Part shown: positions 1-5,886 of the stretch, piece by piece
Position numbering within the stretch: position 1 is the stretch's first letter
Layout of the letters: every line of letters begins with the position of its first letter
Assembly (NCBI GenBank): GCA_017419065.1
Contig: JAFOMB010000122.1
Location: 1 to 10,251 of the forward strand
Direction of reading: 5' to 3'
Length of the DNA: 10,251 bases
Source: Erysipelotrichaceae bacterium
Lineage (GTDB): Bacteria > Bacillota_I > Bacilli_A > Erysipelotrichales > Erysipelotrichaceae
The notes under the pieces: model-generated
The model's database searches: none
What the model saw: the letters and a program-made list of their open reading frames with translations, nothing else
What the model was told of the DNA's origin: nothing
Program-made: the position numbers and the translations under genes

Positions 1-989
1 GCGATGCCTCTGTCGAGGACGGTCCTGGCATCCAGGTGGGAGAAGGTCGTAGCCGGAGCCGGGTCGGTGAGGTCATCGGCCGGGACGTAGATGGCCTGGA
101 CCGAAGTGATGGACCCGTCAACGGTAGAAGTGATGCGTTCCTGCAGCTGGCCCATTTCCGTAGCCAGCGTCGGCTGATAACCGACAGCGGACGGCATTCT
201 GCCGAGCAGCGCGGAGACTTCCGAACCCGCCTGGGTAAAACGGAAGATATTGTCGATGAATAAGAGGACGTCCTGCTTTTCTTCATCACGGAAGTATTCC
301 GCCATGGTCAAAGCGGAAAGGCCGACTCTCATTCTGGCGCCCGGAGACTCGTTCATCTGACCATAGACCAGAACCGTCTTATCTAAGACTCCGGATTCTT
401 TCATTTCAAAGTACATGTCGTTGCCTTCACGGGTACGTTCCCCGACACCGGCGACGACGGATTTACCGCCGTGTTCCTTGGCGATATTGTGGATGAGTTC
501 CTGCATCAATACGGTCTTTCCGACACCGGCACCGCCGAAGAGGCCGATTTTGCCGCCCCGGGCATACGGACATAAGAGGTCGATGACCTTGATGCCGGTC
601 TCCAGGACTTCGGTCGTCGTCTGCTGCTGGGCAAAACTCGGAGCCGCTCTGTGGATCGGATGACGGGTGATGTTTTTAGGAAGTTTGCCGAGACCGTCGA
701 TCTCTTCACCCAGGACATTGAACATCCTTCCCAGCGTCTTAGGACCGACAGGTACGGAAATAGGCGCCCCGGTATCGAGACATTCCATTTCCCTGACCAG
801 TCCGTCTGTCGAGCCCATGGCGATACAGCGGGCTGTATCATCACCGATATGCTGGGCGACTTCGACGACCAGTTTCTCATCCTTGTTTTTTATGACATCG
901 ATCGCGTTGTACAGTTTCGGCAGGTGTCCTTCCGCAAAGCGGATATCTACGACCGGTCCGATGACCTGTACGATCTTTCCCTTGTTCAT
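1..989 (-). CDS. atpD: F-type ATP synthase subunit beta (partial, C-terminus off the left edge)
   Basis: Catalytic beta subunit of the F1 head, which makes or hydrolyses ATP at the cytoplasmic side of the membrane. About 329 N-terminal residues are visible of a usual 460-475. The protein begins MNKGKIVQVIGPVVDI, the classical beta-barrel start. It carries the Walker A loop GGAGVGKT at about residues 152-159, the VGERTREGNDMY block just after it, and the LLFIDNIFRF Walker B region. The DELSEED segment and C-terminal helical domain lie outside the window. The ATG at 989 follows a strong AAGGAGG site 4 bases upstream and overlaps the atpG stop in an ATGA junction, which suggests coupled translation. 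The identity is not in doubt; only the C-terminal end is unseen. Confidence 0.98.
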   Translation of the reverse strand, partial: MNKGKIVQVIGPVVDIRFAEGHLPKLYNAIDVIKNKDEKLVVEVAQHIGDDTARCIAMGSTDGLVREMECLDTGAPISVPVGPKTLGRMFNVLGEEIDGLGKLPKNITRHPIHRAAPSFAQQQTTTEVLETGIKVIDLLCPYARGGKIGLFGGAGVGKTVLMQELIHNIAKEHGGKSVVAGVGERTREGNDMYFEMKESGVLDKTVLVYGQMNESPGARMRVGLSALTMAEYFRDEEKQDVLLFIDNIFRFTQAGSEVSALLGRMPSAVGYQPTLATEMGQLQERITSTVDGSITSVQAIYVPADDLTDPAPATTFSHLDARTVLDRGI

Positions 990-1831
990 AATCCCTCCTT
1001 AAGAGCATCTGCTCCGCCGACGATCTCCGTGATCTCCTGGGTGATCGCCGCCTGACGTGCCTGGTTGTATTCTAATGTGAGCTTCTCTACGAGCTCTTCC
1101 GCGTTGTCTGTCGCGTTCTCCATCGCCATCCTTCTCGATCCCTGTTCCGAAGTCTTGGCTTCGGCATAGGCCGTAAAGAAGCTGTCCTTGATCATGAGCG
1201 GGACCAGCTTGTCGATGACTTCCGACGGGGTCGGTTCCAGATAGACATAGCGGTTTTCCGAAGCTCCCTCATGGACGAACGGGACGACCTGAAGCATATA
1301 TGGCTCATAGGTCATCGTGTTGACGAAGCGGGTGTAGACGATATTGATGGAATTGACCTTTCCGGAGAGGAAGAGACCGATCGCCTCCTCGGCGATATCT
1401 TCGATGTCTCTATAGTCGAGCCCGTCGGAAGGTGTCAGTCCGTTGATCGGCTGATAGCCTTCTCTCACGATGGCGTTATATTGATTGGAACCTAAGACAT
1501 ACAGGGTATCGTCCTTCCGGACGTTCTCCAGAAGAAACTTCGTGAGATTGGCGTTATAGGCTCCGCAGAGGCCTAAGTCCGATCCGATATAGATGACATA
1601 GCGGGAAGCTGCGTCATTCTCCTGAAAGAAGGCGTGCTGAAAATCCTGTTCTCCGGAGAAGACTTCGTTGGCGATCTTCCTGAGTTCTCCGGTGTAGACA
1701 GCGATATTGTCGAGTCTCGTCTTTTCTTTCTGGAACTTGACATTGGAGATCAGGTTCATCGCTCCCGTGATCTTGCGGGTCGCATTGATGGACTTGATCC
1801 TCTGTTTGATCGCAGCACGGTTACCGGCCAT
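986..1831 (-). CDS. atpG: F-type ATP synthase subunit gamma
   Basis: Central rotor shaft of F1 that transmits c-ring rotation to the catalytic sites. At 281 residues it is close to the family norm of about 285-290. The N-terminal helix has the conserved pattern IKQRIKSINATRKITGAM, and the C-terminal helix carries RRMAMENATDNAEELV followed by NQARQAAITQEITEIVGGA. Both are hallmark gamma segments that form the antiparallel coiled coil. The ATG at 1831 overlaps the atpA stop by one base (TGATG), with an AAAGGA site in the end of atpA. It sits between atpA and atpD as in nearly all bacterial atp operons. No anomalies seen. Confidence 0.97.
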   Translation of the reverse strand: MAGNRAAIKQRIKSINATRKITGAMNLISNVKFQKEKTRLDNIAVYTGELRKIANEVFSGEQDFQHAFFQENDAASRYVIYIGSDLGLCGAYNANLTKFLLENVRKDDTLYVLGSNQYNAIVREGYQPINGLTPSDGLDYRDIEDIAEEAIGLFLSGKVNSINIVYTRFVNTMTYEPYMLQVVPFVHEGASENRYVYLEPTPSEVIDKLVPLMIKDSFFTAYAEAKTSEQGSRRMAMENATDNAEELVEKLTLEYNQARQAAITQEITEIVGGADALKEGL

Positions 1832-3342
1832 CAGTCATCCTTTCTGTTTTGATAGGCATGCAGACACTCATCCATGGCCTTGGTGATATCTCCCTTGAGT
1901 TCGTCATCGACGACGCCCTTCTTCTCGATCTTCTCCATGATGGACGCATGATCTTTATGGAAGAAGTCATGCAGGAAGCTTTCGAAGTCCAGGACCTCCC
2001 CTACCGGGATGTCCTTGAGATAGCCGAACTTCGCCGCAAAGAGCGAGAGATACTGCTCGGAGAGTGTCATAGGGGAATACTGAGGCTGCTTGAGCAGTTC
2101 CGTCAGTCTGGCACCATGGGCCAGGGTGGCCTTGGTAGCCGGATCGAGGTCGGAACCGAACTGGGCAAACGACAGCATTTCATTATACTGAGCCAGTTCC
2201 AGTTTCAGAGAACCGGAAACGGACTTCATCGCTTTGGTCTGGGCACTGCCGCCGACACGGGATACCGAAAGACCGGTATCGACAGCCGGGCGGATACCCG
2301 CGTTGAACAGCTCTGTCTGTAAGAAGATCTGGCCGTCTGTGATGGAGATGACATTGGTCGGGATGTAGGCACTGATATCACCGGCCTGTGTCTCGATGAT
2401 CGGAAGCGCCGTCAAAGAGCCGCCTCCCAGGTCATCGTTGAGCTTCGCCGCTCTTTCCAGCAGTCTGGAGTGCAGATAGAAGACATCGCCAGGGAAGGCT
2501 TCTCTTCCCGGAGGCCTCCTGAGCAGTAAGGACATCGTTCTATAAGCTACTGCGTGCTTGGAGAGGTCATCGTAGACGATCAGGACGTCTTTGCCCTGTT
2601 CCATCCACTCTTCCCCGATCGCACAGCCGGCATACGGGGCGATATACTGCAGAGAAGAGAGTTCCGAAGCCGTTGCGGCAACCACAACGGTGTACTTCAT
2701 CGCATCGTGTTCTTTTAATCTCTCGACGATCTGCGTGACAGTCGAGGCCTTCTGGCCGATCGCCACGTAGACACAGAGGACGTTCTTGTCTTTCTGGTTG
2801 AGGATCGTATCGACCGCGATCGCTGTCTTTCCGGTCTGACGGTCACCGATGATGAGCTCTCTCTGGCCCTTGCCGATCGGGATCATCGCATCGATGGCTT
2901 TGAGACCTGTCATCAGCGGCTGATAGACGGAGCGTCTGGTCATGACACCCGGAGCCACTCTTTCGACCGGTCTGGTCTTCTCTGTTTCGATGGCCGGACC
3001 GCCGTCGATCGGCTGTCCGAGGGCGTTGACGACTCTTCCTAAGAGGGCATCGCCTACCGGTACTTCGACGATACGTCCGGTACGGTAGACTTCATCCCCT
3101 TCCTTGATATTGGTATCCGGTCCCATGAGAACGGCACCGACACAGTTTTCTTCCAGGTTGAGGGCGATCCCGTAGATATCATTCGGGAACAGTAAAAGCT
3201 CGTTCGCCATGGCTGTCTCCAGACCTGAGACGATCGCGATACCGTCTCCTACCTTGACGATCTTCCCGGTCCTGCCGGCCTCATCAAAGGCGGAGATCTC
3301 CTCATTCAGATAGGAGAATATTTCCTTGTTTGTCAGATCCAC
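1831..3342 (-). CDS. atpA: F-type ATP synthase subunit alpha (GTG start)
   Basis: Non-catalytic nucleotide-binding subunit that alternates with beta in the F1 hexamer. Its 503 residues match the family length. It shows the Walker A loop GDRQTGKT (about 166-173), the YDDLSKHA block (about 257-264) and the SVSRVGGSAQ segment, whose Arg362 is the arginine finger reaching the beta catalytic site. The start codon is GTG at 3342, not ATG: the frame upstream meets a TGA within four codons and contains no ATG. An AAAGGA site lies about 9 bases before the GTG. The first 10 bases overlap the end of atpH, so translation is probably coupled. Identity is certain; the start is well supported by the closed upstream frame. 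Confidence 0.98.
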   Translation of the reverse strand: MDLTNKEIFSYLNEEISAFDEAGRTGKIVKVGDGIAIVSGLETAMANELLLFPNDIYGIALNLEENCVGAVLMGPDTNIKEGDEVYRTGRIVEVPVGDALLGRVVNALGQPIDGGPAIETEKTRPVERVAPGVMTRRSVYQPLMTGLKAIDAMIPIGKGQRELIIGDRQTGKTAIAVDTILNQKDKNVLCVYVAIGQKASTVTQIVERLKEHDAMKYTVVVAATASELSSLQYIAPYAGCAIGEEWMEQGKDVLIVYDDLSKHAVAYRTMSLLLRRPPGREAFPGDVFYLHSRLLERAAKLNDDLGGGSLTALPIIETQAGDISAYIPTNVISITDGQIFLQTELFNAGIRPAVDTGLSVSRVGGSAQTKAMKSVSGSLKLELAQYNEMLSFAQFGSDLDPATKATLAHGARLTELLKQPQYSPMTLSEQYLSLFAAKFGYLKDIPVGEVLDFESFLHDFFHKDHASIMEKIEKKGVVDDELKGDITKAMDECLHAYQNRKDD

Positions 3343-3947
3343 GGGACATCATCCTTTCCGTTCCACTCTTCACGGATCTTCCGGATCTCCTCTTTCGTGG
3401 ATCTGTCGATGACTTCATCATCAAAGACGACACGGAAACCGGAGATCAGAGATTCGTCGATATGGGTATTCAGTTCTACTTCTTTTCCGTTTTTACTGAG
3501 GACTTCCGCCAGTTTCTTCACCTGATCCTTATCCAGTTCTCTCGCGCTTTCCAGTCTTCCTTCCCGGATACCCAGATCTTTATTGGCGATCTTGCGGTAT
3601 TCCTTCTGGATCTGATGGAAAGAAGAGATGCGGTTCTTGTCGATCAGGATGTATACGAACTGCAGCACCGCGCTTCCGACTTTATCTTCCAGAAGTGTGC
3701 GGGCAATATCCTTCTTGACGTCGCTGCTGATCCTCTCGTCCTTCAGGAAGAGATTGCGGCCGTCGACTTCCGCCTGGACCTTGCGGCTGCTTTCTTCTTC
3801 ATCCTGAACGCCGAGTTTCACGGAAACACGCATAGACGAAAAGATCTTATCTGCTTCGGATAGTTCATCCCGGATCTTCCGCACCTGGTCCTGCTTCTTC
3901 GCAAGACGGAATAGTGCCTCTGCGTATTTTTGATTCAGTGTTTCCAT
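3333..3947 (-). CDS. atpH: F-type ATP synthase subunit delta
   Basis: Peripheral-stalk subunit that clamps the b dimer to the top of the F1 head. The call rests on the N-terminal pattern NQKYAEALFRLA, the C-terminal IDESLISGFRVVFDDEVIDRS (the usual delta signature that ends in a D-x-S turn), and its place between atpF and atpA. At 204 residues it is longer than the usual 175-185. The extra length looks like a charged stretch at about residues 39-62, before the NLFLKDERIS segment, plus a short tail ending DDVPWI. The ATG at 3947 overlaps the atpF stop by one base (TGATG), with AAGGA just upstream. Confidence 0.94.
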   Translation of the reverse strand: METLNQKYAEALFRLAKKQDQVRKIRDELSEADKIFSSMRVSVKLGVQDEEESSRKVQAEVDGRNLFLKDERISSDVKKDIARTLLEDKVGSAVLQFVYILIDKNRISSFHQIQKEYRKIANKDLGIREGRLESARELDKDQVKKLAEVLSKNGKEVELNTHIDESLISGFRVVFDDEVIDRSTKEEIRKIREEWNGKDDVPWI

Positions 3948-4462
3948 CAGCGATCCTTGCTTTCTTCTTCAATGAACTGTTTGAGGATCTCGTAATCTGT
4001 CTTTTCGTCAGCCTTTTCTTCCATGAGCTTCTTTACAGCGTCCATGGCGACATCGACCGTCTTTTCACGGAAGGCATCATTGGCTTCCTTTTCACGCAGG
4101 GCAATGCGCTCTTCGGCCTCTGTGAGCTTGTTCTGAGCTGTTTCTTCCGCCGACTTGACGATCTTCTTCGACAGAGCGTCTGCCTCTTTACGGGCATCAC
4201 TTAAGATCTGACGGGAAGACTCCTTGGCCTTCTCGATCTCTTCCTTGGCACTTGCCAGGTCTGCCCTGGCTTCCTCACTGTACTTCCGGGCAGTGTCGAG
4301 TTCTCCCTGCATTGCGGAGGAACGCTTTGCGAGGATCTCTCTGACCGGCTTCCAGAGGAATTTCTTGAACATCAGGAAAATCAGCAGGGTCGCCAGAAGC
4401 TGCGTGATCATTGTCAGCAGATTCGGCAGCAGATTCCCCTGGATATCGATATTCAGACTCAT
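3947..4462 (-). CDS. atpF: F-type ATP synthase subunit b
   Basis: Membrane-anchored peripheral stator that links subunit a to delta and F1. Its 171 residues have the expected layout: a short N-terminus, one membrane helix at about residues 12-34 (LLPNLLTMITQLLATLLIFL), the junction FKKFLWKPVREILAKR typical of b subunits, then a long, highly charged Glu/Lys/Ala helix of coiled-coil character to about residue 155. It starts 3 bases after the atpE stop and ends in a one-base overlap with atpH. I see a single b gene and no b' paralogue. Confidence 0.96.
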   Translation of the reverse strand: MSLNIDIQGNLLPNLLTMITQLLATLLIFLMFKKFLWKPVREILAKRSSAMQGELDTARKYSEEARADLASAKEEIEKAKESSRQILSDARKEADALSKKIVKSAEETAQNKLTEAEERIALREKEANDAFREKTVDVAMDAVKKLMEEKADEKTDYEILKQFIEEESKDR

Positions 4463-4465
4463 GGC

Positions 4466-4702
4466 TTAGATCCTTCCGCCCAGAACGAAGATGATCAGGA
4501 AAGCGACCAGCATACCGTAGATAGCACAGGTCTCAGCCAGACCGCAGCCCAGGATCATGGTCGTACGGATCTTACTTTCCGCTTCCGGGTTCTTCGCAAT
4601 AGCTTCAACAGCTCTTTCCGCGACCCTTCCTTCACCGATCGTAGTAAGGATGCCTTCCAGTGTGGCAATAGCAGCAGCGATCGCAATCAATCCAAGTTCC
4701 AT
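4466..4702 (-). CDS. atpE: F-type ATP synthase subunit c (candidate two-carboxylate type)
   Basis: Rotor-ring proteolipid whose membrane carboxylate carries the coupling ion. Its 78 residues form two membrane helices joined by a polar loop, AIAKNPEAESKIR, matching the usual RQPE loop. The essential acid is Glu57 in LAETCAIYG. Aligned by eye with the Ilyobacter c subunit, the Gln32 position holds Glu24 (in TIGEGR), Ser66 holds Thr58, and Tyr70 is kept as Tyr62. That pattern resembles the two-carboxylate Na+ rings described for Fusobacterium, but streptococcal c subunits also carry a helix-1 Glu, so ion type is inference. A third acid, Glu16, lies in helix 1. A strong AAGGAG site lies 9 bases before the ATG, in keeping with the high output this subunit needs. 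Confidence 0.96.
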   Translation of the reverse strand: MELGLIAIAAAIATLEGILTTIGEGRVAERAVEAIAKNPEAESKIRTTMILGCGLAETCAIYGMLVAFLIIFVLGGRI

Positions 4703-4706
4703 ATTC

Positions 4707-5441
4707 TTATTCTCCTTCTTTTTTCTGTGTGAGTGATTTATTCTTTACTTCATCCGGGATACGTGTTCCGATGAAGACCATTGTCAGCATGATGAACAGG
4801 TACATCTGTAAGAAGCCTGAGAAGAGGTCAAAGTACAGATGCAGGACAGATCCGAAGATCGGTCCGATGATGTCGATCCCGCCCAGGAACGGGAAGAGCT
4901 TGGCGCTCAGGGCTCCGGTAGCGGAATACATCAGGGACATGATGATGGAACCGGAGAGGATGTTTCCGAACAGACGCATCGACATCGAGATGAGCGGTGC
5001 TAAAGCACTGAAGACATTCGAGATCACAAAGAGGAAGATCGGCTGGAAGTAGCTCTTGATGTAGCCCCCTGCCCCCTTGTATTTGATGTCCGTGGCCTGG
5101 AAGAGGATCCAGCAGACCAGGGTGATGGCCAGCGTACAGCTCAGATTGAGCGTCGGGTTATCGAACCCGAGCAGACCGATGTAGTTGGCTAAGAGGATGT
5201 AGGCCGCGATCGAACCGATGAACGGTCCGAGTTTTTCCACCCAGTCCTCCGAGACGATCTCTTTCACCATCCCGTCGATCCATTCCACCAGCATGATGCA
5301 CAAAAGCACCAGTCCCTTCGGTTCGTCCAGCGGGTCGAACTTCTTCAGCTTCCCGTAGGCGATGAACACAAAGACTGCGATCATGGCTGTGATGAGAATG
5401 ATGACCGGCAGATGCGGCTGTATCACCAGATTAATCGTCAT
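4707..5441 (-). CDS. atpB: F-type ATP synthase subunit a
   Basis: Stator membrane subunit that forms the ion half-channels against the c ring. Its 244 residues contain about five or six hydrophobic helices. The essential arginine is visible as Arg156 in SMSMRLFGNILSG, the most conserved motif of the family, and a later helix has the conserved block LFSGFLQMYLFIMLT. The ATG at 5441 lies inside the last codons of atpI (11-base overlap) and has an AGGAGG site 8 bases upstream, encoded within atpI, so the two are probably translationally coupled. Only 4 bases separate its stop from the atpE start. Confidence 0.97.
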   Translation of the reverse strand: MTINLVIQPHLPVIILITAMIAVFVFIAYGKLKKFDPLDEPKGLVLLCIMLVEWIDGMVKEIVSEDWVEKLGPFIGSIAAYILLANYIGLLGFDNPTLNLSCTLAITLVCWILFQATDIKYKGAGGYIKSYFQPIFLFVISNVFSALAPLISMSMRLFGNILSGSIIMSLMYSATGALSAKLFPFLGGIDIIGPIFGSVLHLYFDLFSGFLQMYLFIMLTMVFIGTRIPDEVKNKSLTQKKEGE

Positions 5442-5775
5442 TCTTTTTCCCTCCTATAAACGCTTCGATATACATGAACATTTTTGAATAAAGCAGACCG
5501 ATCAGGACACCGCTCCAGTGGAATATCTGCGGAAGCAGAAAGCAGAGCAGCATCGGCAGCGACAGCAGGACGATGCCTAAGAGCGGTCCGAGATAGGTCA
5601 GGACACTGACCTCGGAAGCTCTGATGAGCGCATCGACACGGAATTCCAGGAACTTCTGATGGAAAAAGGTAAAGAGGAGTCCCAGCAGGATCCCCAGACT
5701 TATCCGATAGTCAAGAAGCAGCACGATCCCCATGATGATGAGGATCAGCATACTACGCAGGCGGTTCCCAGACAT
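5431..5775 (-). CDS. atpI: Small membrane protein in the AtpI position (ATP synthase protein I-like)
   Basis: The 114-residue protein has four hydrophobic segments at roughly 8-22, 25-40, 58-80 and 84-103 and a charged tail ending GGKKNDD. Its place directly before atpB, its size and its topology fit AtpI, a poorly conserved membrane protein linked in other bacteria to c-ring assembly or Mg2+ handling. Sequence identity alone would not prove the name. The ATG at 5775 has no Shine-Dalgarno sequence; the frame upstream hits a TAA five codons back with no other start, and the internal ATG codons at residues 9 and 15 also lack good sites. The start therefore stays at 5775, possibly on a near-leaderless mRNA. 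Confidence 0.75.
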   Translation of the reverse strand: MSGNRLRSMLILIIMGIVLLLDYRISLGILLGLLFTFFHQKFLEFRVDALIRASEVSVLTYLGPLLGIVLLSLPMLLCFLLPQIFHWSGVLIGLLYSKMFMYIEAFIGGKKNDD

Positions 5776-5786
5776 ATAAATATTTT

Positions 5787-5815
5787 AATATAAAACGGCG
5801 ATACAGGATAGTTAA
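5787..5815 (-). promoter_or_regulatory. Predicted sigma-A promoter of the atp operon
   Basis: Read on the minus strand, a -35 box TTAACT (5810-5815, 4 of 6 to consensus) and a -10 box TATATT (5787-5792, 5 of 6) are separated by exactly 17 bases. The usual start point would fall near 5779-5781, only about 4-6 bases before the atpI ATG. It lies just downstream of the ppdK terminator, so it is well placed to start the ATP synthase transcript. Confidence 0.6.
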
Positions 5816-5842
5816 TTTTTCTTTACTTCCCTACCTGAAGAT

Positions 5843-5877
5843 AAGAAAAAGGACAGTCCTTTTCAGGACTGTCCTTT
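5843..5877 (-). terminator. Intrinsic terminator of ppdK
   Basis: On the minus strand a perfect 13-bp stem (arms 5865-5877 and 5848-5860) closes on a GAAA tetraloop (5861-5864) and runs straight into a T-run ending TTTTTC. It begins 10 bases after the ppdK stop codon. On the plus strand the hairpin is not followed by a T-run, so it should act in the minus direction only. It separates the ppdK transcript from the atp operon. Confidence 0.92.
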
Positions 5878-5886
5878 GAGAAATAC

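Noticed and set aside
506..880. Minus-strand open frame overlapping atpD in another frame
   Set aside because: The atpD frame through this region gives an unbroken beta subunit with Walker A, so this is a shadow frame with Arg/Ser-rich low-information composition. The frames at 6768-7163 and 7509-7787 inside ppdK are rejected for the same reason.
3330..3863. Long plus-strand open frame (about 177 codons) opposite atpH
   Set aside because: It lies entirely antisense to a clear delta subunit gene, lacks family features and a convincing ribosome site, and is explained by codon bias on the coding strand. The same applies to plus-strand frames at 1849-2322, 7600-8013 and 9520-9858.
5848..5877. 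Hairpin considered as a bidirectional terminator or mobile-element inverted repeat
   Set aside because: Only the minus-strand side has a T-run, there is no gene on the plus strand to terminate, and there is no transposase or target duplication nearby.
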